Positions 5,424 through 14,437 are shown, counted from the first letter of the stretch. The stretch is DNA of 19,236 nt from Clostridia bacterium UC5.1-1C12 (GCA_001305055.1 BBZX01000016.1:1-19236); one strand, 5' to 3'. The notes: generated from the sequence alone by a model not told the origin. Made by a program: numbers and translations.

Positions 5424-5642
5424 TTTTTCGCCAATCAAGCAGCAATTTCAAAAGCTGCTTTAAAAGCAGAAAAGGAATTAGAAGATTACAGAGACAGTCT
5501 TATAGAAGATTGTGAAACCTATCCGACTTGTGACTGGTGCGGAGATGTAATCACAGAAGATTGGTATGAGATAGACGCAGGAAAAACAGTGGATATTGTT
5601 TGCCCTGAATGCATTGAAATGTGCAGAAAGGAAAGAAAATGA
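5407..5642 (+). CDS. Small zinc-ribbon-like protein (one frameshift)
   Basis: Restored to 78 aa. Two CxxC knuckles (CDWC and CPEC) about 25 residues apart suggest one zinc site; the rest is acidic. ATG 5407 follows GGAGGAAATAAATC and overlaps the end of the previous gene. Near 5424-5428 one T appears lost from a T-run; without it the frame stops after 18 codons. It ends in an ATGA overlap with the next gene, so the two are probably translationally coupled. Function not known. Confidence 0.6.
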
Positions 5643-6600
5643 GTGATAAGACATTAAAAGAAATCAGTGCAGAAACTAATGCACTGACTGATTATAATAA
5701 CGTATTTGCTGTGCTTAATGCCATTAATGTGAATGATAAGAAAGAAGAAAAGAATGGTTTATCTTATTTATCTTGGGCATGGGCATGGGGCGAAGCTAAA
5801 AAGATTTATCCTGATGCGACTTATACGATTTATGAGAATGCAGCAGGATGGTGCTACCATACAGACAATCTAACCTGCTGGGTAAAACCGGCGTAACTAT
5901 AAATGGTTTGGAGCATATTGAATATCTGCCAGTTATGGATTATAAGAACAAATCTATACCGGCAGATAAAGTAACTTCATTTGATGTCAACAAAGCTATT
6001 CAGCGATCTTTAACTAAAGCGTTAGCAAGACATGGATTAGGACTTTATATCTATGCAGGTGAAGATTTACCAGAAGTAGATAAAGGCAAAGAGATTGCGA
6101 AACGTCAAGAAGAACAGATGCTTAGATGGAGCGAATACCGAACTAAGTTATCTGATCTGAAGGTTGATTTTAGAGAAGATGAAGAAACAGTAAACTACAT
6201 ACTTAAAACTGCGAATGTTAAAAGTCAAGATTTAGACAAAATATCCGTTGAAGAAGCTGAAAGACTGCTGAATGTTTATCTTGGTATCATAAAAAATAAA
6301 GAGAAATCCAAAGAAAGTGAAACAAGAAAATAAAAAGCCAGAAGTCAATCCAGAGCAGGCAGAAACAAACAAGCAAGACAACATTAAAGCTTGTATGGCT
6401 TATCGTGATGAATTAAAAAAGTTGGAATAGATTATCAGTCATCAAATATCGTTGAGTGGTGTAAAAAGTATTCAAGAACCGGCATTACCACAATGGATTT
6501 AAACAAACTCAATAATGAGCAGATCATTGATTTATGTAATCTATATGCGAACCTTTATAACGGCAAAAAGGCGGCTAACAATGAAAAGCAAGCGAAGTAA
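5639..6600 (+). CDS. DUF1071 / Sak-type single-strand annealing protein (three frameshifts)
   Basis: Phage recombination protein that should pair complementary strands. The N-terminal part carries DUF1071 features: GLSYLSWAWAWGEAKKIYPDA, then a TCWVKTGVTINGVEH-like stretch and SFDVNKAIQRSLTKALARHG. The frame breaks near 5885 (one A lost), near 6290 (one A gained in an A6 run, or two bases lost) and near 6424 (one G lost); repairing all gives 320 aa ending at TAA 6598-6600. The C-terminal third holds two copies of a domain of about 60 residues (see findings). It starts in an ATGA overlap with the zinc-ribbon gene and overlaps the HNH gene. The third break could instead be a true end with a separate small gene after it. 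Confidence 0.75.
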
Positions 6601-6886
6601 AGCCTGTGACATCAAGCAGTCAGTAAAAGAAAGAGTATGGGAGAGGGACGGCCGTAGATGTATCTTCTGTGGCAGCTCCTCAGCTATGCCGATTGCTCAT
6701 TTCGTTCCACGCTCAAAAGGTGGGCTAGGTATTGAGCAAAACATTGTCACCGCTTGCATTTACTGCCATCAGTTAATGGATCAAGGTAACTTTCAGCAGC
6801 GACATGAGAAGCAGTTAAGGGCAAAAGAATATCTTGAAGAACAGTATCCTGATTTTCCTCATGAAAAGAGGTTCTATAAGAAGTGA
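6581..6886 (+). CDS. HNH endonuclease
   Basis: 101 aa, one HNH domain. Two zinc knuckles are visible (Cys27-x2-Cys30 and Cys59-x2-Cys62), with the nuclease core AHFVPRSKGG (His40), Asn54 and His63. It is too small for more than the catalytic domain. The ATG at 6581 lies within the end of the DUF1071 gene, behind AAGGCGG. Its place in the recombination module suggests DNA processing during replication rather than the packaging-associated HNH found beside terminases. Confidence 0.85.
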   Translation: MKSKRSKACDIKQSVKERVWERDGRRCIFCGSSSAMPIAHFVPRSKGGLGIEQNIVTACIYCHQLMDQGNFQQRHEKQLRAKEYLEEQYPDFPHEKRFYKK

Positions 6887-7395
6887 AATTAGTAGGAGTA
6901 TACAAAAGAAAAGTAACTGACGAGGACAATAACCTTGAGGTTACTTTCTCTTTAAAAGATTTTAATTATAAGCGATACTGTGAAGATCTGGAAAAAGAGA
7001 ATACATATACGTTGGAAATCAAGAAGTTAAAGTCTAAGCGAAGCTTGAACCAAAATAATTACTTTTGGAAGTTGATTGACGAAATAGACAAAAAGCAGAA
7101 TGGGTTTAAAAAGGATAATTGGGCATTATATCTTCAGCTCTTGGAAATGGCTGATATTAAGTATACCTATTTACAGGTCTTAGAAGACGCTTTAGAACTT
7201 GTAAAAAGAAACTTTAGAGCTTGTAAAGTAATTGAACATCGCATAGTAAATGGCAAGGATACAGTTATGGTGAAGGTTTGGGACGGCCAATCAAACTTTA
7301 ACAAAGAAGAAATGTCTGCATTGATAGAAGTGACTTTAGATTATGCGGAGCAAGTAGGTGTGCCGACTGCTTTTTATAGGGAGGTGTTAGGCTAA
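6883..7395 (+). CDS. NinB-like phage recombination protein
   Basis: 170 aa. The segment KSKRSLNQNNYFWKLIDEI matches the conserved N-terminal signature of NinB-type proteins and of the related HNHc-annotated phage proteins (recalled, not searched). NinB family members bind single-stranded DNA and act in recombination. It starts at GTG 6883, overlapping the HNH stop, with AGAGG ten bases upstream. It ends TAATG with the next start, so this run is one translationally coupled operon. Frame intact. Confidence 0.6.
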   Translation: MKLVGVYKRKVTDEDNNLEVTFSLKDFNYKRYCEDLEKENTYTLEIKKLKSKRSLNQNNYFWKLIDEIDKKQNGFKKDNWALYLQLLEMADIKYTYLQVLEDALELVKRNFRACKVIEHRIVNGKDTVMVKVWDGQSNFNKEEMSALIEVTLDYAEQVGVPTAFYREVLG

Positions 7396-7760
7396 TGGAA
7401 TGGTATGACAATATTTATGATATAGGCTTGCCTATTGATCTTAGACAATGGAAAAAGAAAGCTCAGATCGTTAAAGAATTACGTGAAAAAGGCATTAAAG
7501 CATCTAATGATGCTAGAGAATTTCGCCGTCATGTTGAAAAGTACAATGAAGGCTTTTACGAGCATCAGCAGTCCACGTATATAGCTCACAGTACATCGAA
7601 AGGTTATATCGTAACCCAAGATAAAGGCATCATCATGAAAGCGTTAGAAGACTACGGAAAGCGGTCATTCAATCAGCTTAGAAAGCGTGCTAAGGGCATG
7701 AAAGCGATTGATGAAAACTATAACTTGCGAGTTGATTTAGAAAGAGAAAGCTTATGGTAA
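7395..7760 (+). CDS. Hypothetical phage protein in replication module
   Basis: 121 aa, strongly charged, no domain recognised. The first half is helical (LRQWKKKAQIVKELREKG), the second rich in Lys/Arg (YGKRSFNQLRKRAKGMK), compatible with nucleic-acid binding. It starts by a TAATG overlap with the previous gene and ends overlapping the RusA start by seven bases, so it is translated with the recombination genes. Confidence 0.6.
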   Translation: MEWYDNIYDIGLPIDLRQWKKKAQIVKELREKGIKASNDAREFRRHVEKYNEGFYEHQQSTYIAHSTSKGYIVTQDKGIIMKALEDYGKRSFNQLRKRAKGMKAIDENYNLRVDLERESLW

Positions 7761-8118
7761 AGTTTGTGATTAAAGATCGTTTAGCCGGGCTTAATGAATA
7801 CACAGAAAGCAATCGCTCTAACCTCGCAAGGGTAATAGAGTAAAGCATAAGGAACAGCAAATAGTTAATATAGCTATCAGAAACGCTCATCTCGCGCCGA
7901 TACATAAACCGGTAGTAGTTAATATTACTTGGTACGAAAAAGACAACAGGCGAGACGTAGACAACATTACGGCAGCCAAGAAATTCATTATGGATAGTTT
8001 GGTTGATACTGGCATCTTAAAAGATGATGGCAGACGATACGTAAAGCAAATTGTTGACACGGTTCATACAGATAAAGATAATCCACGGATCGAAGTTGAA
8101 TTGATTGAGGTAGATTGA
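7754..8118 (+). CDS. rusA: RusA-family Holliday junction resolvase (one frameshift)
   Basis: Cuts Holliday junctions formed during phage recombination. Restored to 121 aa, the usual RusA length. The hallmark acidic cluster is present: RRDVDNITAAKKFIMDSL, followed by GILKDDGRRYVKQI, with the Asp residues that bind metal. The frame breaks near 7822, where CCC appears as CC (TCTAACCTCGC instead of TCTAACCCTCGC); as written the protein stops after 29 codons. ATG 7754 overlaps the previous stop. The intact downstream two-thirds, including all catalytic positions, argues against decay. Confidence 0.85.
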
Positions 8119-8119
8119 T

Positions 8120-8836
8120 ATGGCAGAAGGATATATCAAACTCTATCGCAAGTTTGTTACGTGGGAATGGTATGACGATATCAATACGTCTCGGTTGTTT
8201 CTGCACCTGTTATTCACTGTAAATTGGCAGGATAAAAAGTGGCATGGTATCGAGGTTAAAAGAGGTTCAATCATCACATCTTTATCAAAATTATCCGAAG
8301 AAACAGGATTGACAGTTAAGCAAGTAAGAAAGTCATTAGAGCGGTTAATTGAGACAAGCGAAATTACAAAGGAAACGACAAACAGATATACTCTTATATC
8401 CATAGTAAAATACGCCGATTATCAATTTAATGAAAAAGAAGCGGGCAAGCAAAAAGACAAGCTAGTGGACACTCAAAAGGCAAACGAAGGGCAATCAAAA
8501 GGCAATCAAAAGGGCAACAACTAAAGAATATAAAGAATTAAAAGAAGATAATAATACTTCTTTAAAAGAAAATAAAATAAATAAATTAACAATAGATGCA
8601 TCACTTTTTGAACTCTTTGAGACAGAGTTTAAAATCCGCTATCGCAAATGGAGTTGCAGCGGTTAAGCGACTGGTCTAGGGAGTATGACCGGCAATTGAT
8701 GGTTTATGCATTGCGGGAGGCAGTGCTTAACAAAGCATTCAGCTTTAACTACATTGACAAAATCTTGTGCGAATGGAAACGGAAAGGCATGACAGCCAAG
8801 AAATATGAGGAGCGTGAGAATAATGTTGATGCGTAA
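8120..8836 (+). CDS. DnaD-like replication initiation protein (two frameshifts)
   Basis: Helicase-loading type initiator of Firmicute phages. The N-terminal winged-helix domain (AEGYIKLYRKFVTWEWYDD ... GLTVKQVRKSLERLIE) ends in a variable linker, then a DnaD C-terminal domain (LFELFETEF ... MELQRLSDW ... FSFNYIDKILCEWKRKG). Near 8509 one A appears gained in CAAAAGGG (restoring NQRATTKEYKE), and near 8637 one A lost (restoring FKNPLSQMELQ). Net effect gives 238 aa. As written the N-terminal domain reads as 134 aa. Starts two bases after the RusA stop. Confidence 0.82.
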
Positions 8837-9020
8837 AGTTAACTACTATTGCATCATCACGAAACACTTTGGCAGTAACAGTGATGAGATAGTAACAACT
8901 AGGTTTGATAATCGAACACATACAATTACAGAAACAGTTGAGCCATTGAGTAAGTATGCGACTCACCCAACAGGATATAGGCATCAGTTGGAGTTGCTGG
9001 GGTATGAGGTGATAAAGTGA
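8823..9020 (+). CDS. Small hypothetical protein before the helicase
   Basis: 65 aa, beta-rich in appearance, no domain recognised. The ATG at 8823 overlaps the DnaD-like stop region, with AGGAG eleven bases upstream; ATG 8829 is a possible alternative. Its stop overlaps the GTG start of the helicase, so it is likely translated in coupling and may serve the replication machinery. Confidence 0.55.
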   Translation: MLMRKVNYYCIITKHFGSNSDEIVTTRFDNRTHTITETVEPLSKYATHPTGYRHQLELLGYEVIK

Positions 9021-10387
9021 ATTATTTTGATTTTATCAAAAGTAAAAAGACAATTTTAGTTAAAAAAGGGATTGAGGTACCATTGGAACAATTGAACCCA
9101 GTATTGTTTGATTTTCAAAAATTTTGTGTACAGCAAGCATTAAAAAACAGAGTTTTTTGTTTATTTGAACAATGTGGATTAGGAAAAACATTGCAGCAGC
9201 TTGAATGGGCATGGCAAGTATACAAACATACGGGCAGAAATGTGATTATCTTTGCACCGTTATGCGTAACTACTCAAACGGCATATGAGGAAGCACCACT
9301 GCTAGGTTATGATGTGAATATCTGCAGATCACAATCAGAAGTTAAGACAGGGTTAAATATAACGAATTATGAAATGTTGGATAATTTTACTGATGATTTT
9401 GGTGGTGTTGTGCTTGATGAATCATCAATACTTAAAAACTTCACTGGATCAACGCGAACAAGAATTACCAACAAATGCAAGGACATTCCGTTTAAGCTAT
9501 GCTGCACTGCTACACCGGCGCCAAATGACTTAATGGAGTTATTAAACCATGCGGACTTTCTAGGTGTTATGAGCACCGCACAGGCACTGGCTAACTATTT
9601 CATCAATGACATGAAAACAGGAGAATGGCGGTTAAAAGGTCATGCGACTAAAGACTTCTATCGCTGGTGCTGTACATGGAGTATTAACATTGATAGTCCA
9701 TCTGATATAGGTTACAAAGCTGATAAATACACACTTCCGAAGTTGAGAGAATATCAAGTAATCATTGAAATTGATGAGCTTGATGAAACATTTGAAAATG
9801 GTTTTTTCAGAAACCTAGAGACATCAGCAACAGGATTTCATAAGGAAAAGAAAAGAACTGCCGAATTGAGGGCAATGAAGTGTGCTGAATTGGTTGATAA
9901 CAGCACTGAGCAATTTATTATATGGTGCGATACCAATACCGAAGCGGACTATCTGAAAAGCTTTATACCTGAAGCTGTGGAAGTTAGAGGCAGTGATAGT
10001 CAGAAGAAAAAAGAAACAGCTACGCAAGGCTTCAAAGAGGGTAAGGTTCGGATACTTATTTCTAAACCTACGATATTCGGCTATGGAATGAACTTTCAGA
10101 AGTGCCACAACATTATATTTTGTGGGCTGACTTATTCTTACGAAAATTATTATCAAGCGTTGCGGAGAGTTTACCGCTTCGGGCAAAAGAGTGAAGTAAA
10201 TAGCTGGATCGTATTGGGAAGTACAGAGCTGCACATTTTGGATGTTATTAACCAGAAACGCAGACAGCAAGAAGAATTAAAGAACAATATGGATCAATCC
10301 ATAAAGGATATCCAGCTGAAGGTATTGAATGAAGAAAAGGAGGAAACAGTCTATTACAATCAAATAGTGCTGCCATCTTGGATATGA
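9017..10387 (+). CDS. SNF2/DEAD-type superfamily 2 helicase
   Basis: 456 aa, complete and uninterrupted. ATP-dependent DNA translocase of the phage replication module. Motifs in order: Walker A CGLGKT (53-58), DESS motif II (134-137), TATPAPND motif III (164-171), and motif VI QALRRVYRFGQ (380-390), whose RRxxRxGQ pattern is typical of the SNF2-like group. Starts at GTG 9017 within the previous gene's stop; ends in an ATGA overlap with the methyltransferase. AAGGAGG at 10337 lies too far upstream to serve the next gene. Single-polypeptide helicases of this type usually stand in for a DnaB-like helicase or assist it in Firmicute phages. Confidence 0.9.
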   Translation: MNYFDFIKSKKTILVKKGIEVPLEQLNPVLFDFQKFCVQQALKNRVFCLFEQCGLGKTLQQLEWAWQVYKHTGRNVIIFAPLCVTTQTAYEEAPLLGYDVNICRSQSEVKTGLNITNYEMLDNFTDDFGGVVLDESSILKNFTGSTRTRITNKCKDIPFKLCCTATPAPNDLMELLNHADFLGVMSTAQALANYFINDMKTGEWRLKGHATKDFYRWCCTWSINIDSPSDIGYKADKYTLPKLREYQVIIEIDELDETFENGFFRNLETSATGFHKEKKRTAELRAMKCAELVDNSTEQFIIWCDTNTEADYLKSFIPEAVEVRGSDSQKKKETATQGFKEGKVRILISKPTIFGYGMNFQKCHNIIFCGLTYSYENYYQALRRVYRFGQKSEVNSWIVLGSTELHILDVINQKRRQQEELKNNMDQSIKDIQLKVLNEEKEETVYYNQIVLPSWI

Positions 10388-11274
10388 ATATGAAGCAAGG
10401 AAAGAATTACACGATTTATAATGATGATTGCGTAAATATATGCCAGCAATTTCCGGATGATAGTATTGATTTAACGATTTCTTCATTTCCATTCGCCAAT
10501 CTGTATACGTACAGTGATGATGAGCGAGATTTCTCTAATGTCAAAAATTTGAATGAATACTTCAATCAGCTAGATTATCTTATCCCAGAGTTATACCGGA
10601 TCACAAAACCAGGCCGGCTGATTTGCTTGCACTTAAAGCAAATGCCTACATTTAAGGGCAGAGATGGTGCAATGGGATTAATTGACTTCCGGGGCATGAT
10701 GATCAAAGTATTTCAAAAACATAAATGGATCTATCATGGCGAGATTACCGTTTGGACAGATCCGCAGATAGAGGCAACACGTACTAAGGCTGCGAGTATC
10801 TTGTGGAATAGCTATAAAAAGTTTGCTGAGATAACAAGAACCGGAATGCCTGACTATGTTGTAATCATGCAAAAGGTGGAACGTGAAGAAGAATGGGTTC
10901 ATGTGATGCATAAAAATGATGATCAGAACTTTCATGAATGGACAAGGATAGCTTCCCCTTGCTGGGGCATAGGATCACTTACACCTGAAATATCAAGAAC
11001 CAATGTGCTTAATACAAAACTTGCTAAAGAGGCTAAAGATGAAAAACACATGACACCACTACAACTTGATTTAATCAGACACTTAATAAATTGGTATTCA
11101 AATGAGAATGAAATTATATTTGATCCTTTTGGGGGTGTAATGAGTGTTCCTTATGAAGCTATTACGATAAAGCGTAAGGCAATCGCATGTGAGTTGAAAG
11201 AAAGCTATTTTAATACAGGATATGGGTACCTAAGCAAGCTTGAACAGGATTTAGAGAATCCTACACTATTTTAG
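10384..11274 (+). CDS. DNA methyltransferase, beta-class N4/N6 type
   Basis: 296 aa, complete. Transfers a methyl group from S-adenosylmethionine to cytosine N4 or adenine N6. The order is catalytic motif IV first (SSFPFANLY, 34-37) and SAM-binding motif I near the C-terminus (DPFGG, 247-251), the beta-class arrangement. The motif is SFPF where SPPY/SPPF or NPPY is expected. ATG 10384 is translationally coupled to the helicase stop (ATGA); ATG 10390 is possible. No restriction nuclease gene is adjacent, so it probably acts alone, protecting phage DNA or setting expression. Specificity cannot be read from the sequence. Confidence 0.88.
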   Translation: MNMKQGKNYTIYNDDCVNICQQFPDDSIDLTISSFPFANLYTYSDDERDFSNVKNLNEYFNQLDYLIPELYRITKPGRLICLHLKQMPTFKGRDGAMGLIDFRGMMIKVFQKHKWIYHGEITVWTDPQIEATRTKAASILWNSYKKFAEITRTGMPDYVVIMQKVEREEEWVHVMHKNDDQNFHEWTRIASPCWGIGSLTPEISRTNVLNTKLAKEAKDEKHMTPLQLDLIRHLINWYSNENEIIFDPFGGVMSVPYEAITIKRKAIACELKESYFNTGYGYLSKLEQDLENPTLF

Positions 11275-11289
11275 AAAGGAACTGAAGCA

Positions 11290-11723
11290 ATGATCAATCG
11301 TGTTGTATTAGTGGGTCGTATTACTAAAGACCCGGAATTAAGAAAGACTCAATCAGGGCTTTCAACTGTATCATTCACCGTTGCCTGCAACCGCAGAGTA
11401 TCCAAAGATCAAGAGCAGCAAGCTGATTTCATCAACTGCGTTGCATGGAGACAGACAGCAGATTACATGGCTAACTATGTGAAAAAGGCGCTTTATTAGG
11501 TGTTGAAGGCAGGATACAGACACGCAGTTACGATGATAAGAACAAACACAAGGTTTATGTTACTGAGATTGTCTGTGATAGTGTGCAGACCCTTGCGAGA
11601 GGCGCAGAATCAAGCGCTGGCAATGATTATAGCACAGTGCAATCAAATACTTATACTGCACCTGTAAGCGAGCCAGTAGATGATTATAGTGTTGTGATTA
11701 ATGATGATGATTTGCCATTTTAG
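11290..11723 (+). CDS. ssb: Single-stranded DNA-binding protein (one frameshift)
   Basis: Coats single-stranded DNA at the replication fork. Restored to 144 aa. The OB fold has the classic start MINRVVLVGRITKDPELR, with FTVACNR and INCVAWRQTADYM. The C-terminus is the protein-interaction tip DDDLPF. The break is near 11485: an A6 run reads as A5, turning VKKGALLGVEGRIQTRSYDD into a stop after VKKALY. RBS AAAGGA is present. Full family layout after repair argues for sequencing error. Confidence 0.92.
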
Positions 11724-11746
11724 GTAGACAGAAAGGAAACAAAACA

Positions 11747-12342
11747 ATGAACGGTGATGGAAATTTTAAAATGAAGTGTGTTGATACAAGTAGAAACAAG
11801 TATACAGAAGGTAAAATTTATGAGGTTAAAAATGGAAAGTGGTTTAATGATTTAAGTGTAGTTGTGGGTAATTCAGACATCAAAAATATTGATGATGTCA
11901 ATAGAATTAGTTATGCAAATGGGAATTAGTCGAAGATAACTCGGTTGTAGAACGTATGGAAAAAATTGCGGAAATGATTGGTGTTGAGTTAGGCGAAGAA
12001 TTTAATATCATTGGAAGAGATAGTAAACCACTCTACTGTAACCCTTTTAAATTTACTGAAGAAGGACTTATTGATGAAGATGGTTGCATATGGGATAGTA
12101 TGTTGATTGCCTTGCTTAGAGGTATTGATACAGTGCAAAAGTTGCCGTGGAAACCTAAAGATGGAGATTTTGTTTACTACTTTGATAAAAAGATTGTCGG
12201 TGTGATAAGAATGTTGTTTGATAATCAATCTCAACAAAAAATAGCAATGCTTAAATGTGGCTGGCTGTTTAAAACAAGGGAAGAAGCCGAAGCCAATAAA
12301 GATTGCGTGTTGAAAGAATACGCTGAGGTAATGGAGAAATGA
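11747..12342 (+). CDS. Hypothetical phage protein, probable two-domain (one frameshift)
   Basis: Two frames, 11747-11929 and 11956-12342, join into 198 aa if one A is added near 11921 (GCAAATGGG to GCAAAATGGG), giving YAKWELVEDNSVVERMEK across the seam. The first part (KMKCVDTSRNKYTEGKIYEV ... KWELVED) looks like a small SH3-like beta domain; the second contains PWKPKDGDFVYYFDKK and a C-terminal KTREEAEANK helix, patterns common in uncharacterised Firmicute phage proteins. AGAAAGGAAAC precedes ATG 11747. If the join is wrong these are two separate genes. Confidence 0.55.
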
Positions 12343-12637
12343 AATACATTAGAGAAGATTATGAAGAATCTTTAAACTATTTGACATCAAATTGTAATCT
12401 TCAAGGAATTGGCGCTAGTACAGTAGGCGAAATATCAAAATCAAAAGCAACTAATTGTATAAATAATTTAATCAAAGGATACTTTGAACTTGTTGAACAT
12501 ACTACGCCTAAAAAGCCTATTCACAAATATCAGTGCCCTGTTTGTGGTTATATAGTATTAACGTGTTGCACCAAAATGAATTGCTGTGAAATTGTGGGCA
12601 GAAGCTAGATTGGAGTGAGGTGTTAGATGATGAATAA
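12339..12637 (+). CDS. Zinc-ribbon phage protein (one frameshift)
   Basis: Restored to 99 aa. A helical N-terminal half (about 1-55) is followed by two CxxC knuckles: CPVC, and CENC once one A is added near 12588 (GAAATTG to GAAAATTG), then GQKLDWSEVLDDE. The restored tail CGQKLDW is the familiar end of small phage zinc ribbons. It overlaps the preceding gene by four bases and the following one by eleven. Function unknown. Confidence 0.6.
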
Positions 12638-12959
12638 ATTTGATTATGATATATTTTATGGTGGTTTTGATGAACTTGCTGTATCAAAAGAAAAATACAC
12701 AAAGGAACGAGCTATTGAAATAGCTATAAGAGAGTTTGCGGAAGATATTGATAATTTTAAATACCTTGCAATTGGAGATGCGTTTGTTCGATATAAAGAA
12801 GGAATAGACGAAGATGGCGAAAAATGTGTTTGTTGGTGGCTTGAATATATAGAGCGTAAAAGAAGTTGCTCATGCTGGGTGTTCCATGTAACAAGCAACA
12901 TTAATGAATGGTGTAATGAAGAATACGAATATATAAAGTTGAGGAAAGAAAATGAATAA
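12627..12959 (+). CDS. Hypothetical acidic phage protein
   Basis: 110 aa, intact frame. The N-terminal segment DELAVSKEKYTKERAIEIAI resembles a helix shared by many small Firmicute phage proteins (from memory). The rest is rich in Trp, Cys and acidic residues (CVCWWLEYIERKRSCSCW). GAGGTG precedes the ATG. It overlaps both neighbours, so it is coupled in translation. No function can be assigned. Confidence 0.55.
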   Translation: MMNKFDYDIFYGGFDELAVSKEKYTKERAIEIAIREFAEDIDNFKYLAIGDAFVRYKEGIDEDGEKCVCWWLEYIERKRSCSCWVFHVTSNINEWCNEEYEYIKLRKENE

Positions 12960-13330
12960 ATTTTTAGGTAAATTAATGTATGAATTTAAAGGTTCATTTA
13001 TTAATGAAAATATGGAATTGATTTTAATTCCTAAAACAAATACATATTTTATATTAAAAGATTGTAAAAGCGAAAAAGATATAAAAATGTAAATTGCTTG
13101 AATGGTGTTCGCGAACTATTTATAAAGGTAAGCCTTATAGCAAAGACAAAAAGAATGAAGAATATAGAAAAGAAAATTTAAAGCATTTAAACAACATTCT
13201 AAAAACTTCATTTGATGAGAATGACATTGAGTTGATTTATTGTGAATTAGGAAATTGTATAAATCACAGCTTAACAGTTGAATTTATTGAAAGTAGCTAT
13301 GATATGAATTTATTGAAAGGAGTTTACTAA
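12952..13330 (+). CDS. Hypothetical phage protein (one frameshift)
   Basis: Frames 12952-13092 and 13094-13330 join to 125 aa if one A is removed near 13084-13088 (GATATAAAAATG to GATATAAAATG), reading KSEKDIKCKLLEWCSRTIYK across the seam. It is rich in Lys, Asn and Ile and more AT-rich than its neighbours. No domain is recognised. ATG 12952 follows GAGGAAAGAA and overlaps the previous stop. The two halves could instead be unrelated small genes. Confidence 0.45.
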
Positions 13331-13339
13331 ACAACGTAA

Positions 13340-13816
13340 ATGAAAACAATTAAAGGCGAAGAATTAAAAAGCAGAGAATTAGAAGTGCTTGAAGATGGCA
13401 CGTTGAGGTTGATTAAAGAAAAGCCAACGAGATATATTCCACAAGCAGGCGAAACATATTATTTCATTAGTGTCTACGGAACTATTCTTTTTGCGACAAA
13501 TGAGAATCTAATATCTGATTCTTGGTTAATCAATCATTACCCAGTTTTCAGAACTTGTGAGGATTGCGAAGAATATAAAAAGTTCTTTGAATTGCTTGAT
13601 GAATATAAGTGCAATTTGAATTGGGGAAATGAAAATGATGAAGAAAAGTATTATTTACGTTATGATAAATCAACAGATTGTCTTGATATATCTCATAATC
13701 TAATTTGCCAAACGCAAGGTACATTTTATTTTAAATCAATAGAAGATGTCAACGAATTTATCACAAAAGCTGGCGAGAATAAAATCAAACGATATATGTT
13801 TGATGTGTGGGAGTAG
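13340..13816 (+). CDS. Hypothetical phage protein with FKSxEDVNEF-type C-terminus
   Basis: 158 aa, intact. The order RYIPQAGETYYFISVYGTI, then a middle CEDCEEYKKFFELLDEYK, and a late repeat-like element YFKSIEDVNEFITKAG is a pattern seen in many uncharacterised Firmicute phage proteins. The nearest Shine-Dalgarno-like AAAGGAG is about 17 bases away, so initiation may be weak. Encoded in the accessory stretch before the late regulator. Confidence 0.6.
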   Translation: MKTIKGEELKSRELEVLEDGTLRLIKEKPTRYIPQAGETYYFISVYGTILFATNENLISDSWLINHYPVFRTCEDCEEYKKFFELLDEYKCNLNWGNENDEEKYYLRYDKSTDCLDISHNLICQTQGTFYFKSIEDVNEFITKAGENKIKRYMFDVWE

Positions 13817-13820
13817 TGGC

Positions 13821-14009
13821 ATGAGAATTAAAGAAGGCGATTATATAAACGGGTATAAAGTCGAAATGGTTGAAGTTATAAACAAAGAGCCTCATTACTT
13901 GATAGCCTATTTTGACTGGGGAACACAGAAACCACAGAGCCGATGGCTACCTGAATATTTGGTGAATAGTTTTGTATCTGCGGAAGATTTTGAGAGAGCT
14001 AAACAATAA
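13821..14009 (+). CDS. Small hypothetical protein
   Basis: 62 aa from ATG 13821; the open frame extends upstream inside the previous gene, but GGGAGTAG before this ATG supports the shorter form. The sequence alternates short strands (EGDYINGYKVEMVEVINKEP) and ends in a helix SAEDFERAKQ, suggesting a compact beta-barrel-like domain. No function recognised. Confidence 0.55.
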   Translation: MRIKEGDYINGYKVEMVEVINKEPHYLIAYFDWGTQKPQSRWLPEYLVNSFVSAEDFERAKQ

Positions 14010-14023
14010 AAGGAGCTGGAAAT

Positions 14024-14434
14024 ATGCCAATTAAAAACTATACGACTAAGGTTGATGCATCTAAGACCGTAGGTGAGATACAGCAGATGCTGGCACAGCA
14101 TGGAGCTAAACAGATAATGTTAGATTACTCCGATGGTAAGATCACATGCATATGTTTTACCTTACAGACTGCTAATGGCATTCAGGGTGTGCGTTTGCCG
14201 GCTGCACCTGATAAAGTTCTGCTAGTATTACAAGCGCAAAAATGCAAATGTGATTATGCTCAAGCAGAGCGTGTAGCTTGGCGAATCTTAAAAGACTGGT
14301 TAGATGCTCAGTTAGCAATATTGGAGACTGAGATGGTGACAATAGATCAAGTGATGTTACCGTACTTTGTGACAAAGTCCGGTGATACGGTTTACGAGTT
14401 GTACCAAAACAATCAATTTCTACTTGAGGGTTAA
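14024..14434 (+). CDS. Conserved hypothetical phage protein
   Basis: 136 aa, intact, well placed behind AAAGGAGCTGG. It has a helix-strand start (SKTVGEIQQMLAQHGAKQIM), a strand-rich core (GKITCICFTLQTANG) and a basic helical section (AERVAWRILKDWLDAQLAIL). Related proteins are common in Firmicute phages and, to my knowledge, have no assigned function. Base composition is richer in G+C than the preceding genes. Confidence 0.65.
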   Translation: MPIKNYTTKVDASKTVGEIQQMLAQHGAKQIMLDYSDGKITCICFTLQTANGIQGVRLPAAPDKVLLVLQAQKCKCDYAQAERVAWRILKDWLDAQLAILETEMVTIDQVMLPYFVTKSGDTVYELYQNNQFLLEG

Positions 14435-14437
14435 ATT

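Noticed and set aside
9824..10270. Minus-strand open frame of 148 codons opposite the helicase
   Set aside because: It lies wholly antisense to an intact helicase with all motifs, has no ribosome site and no recognisable product.
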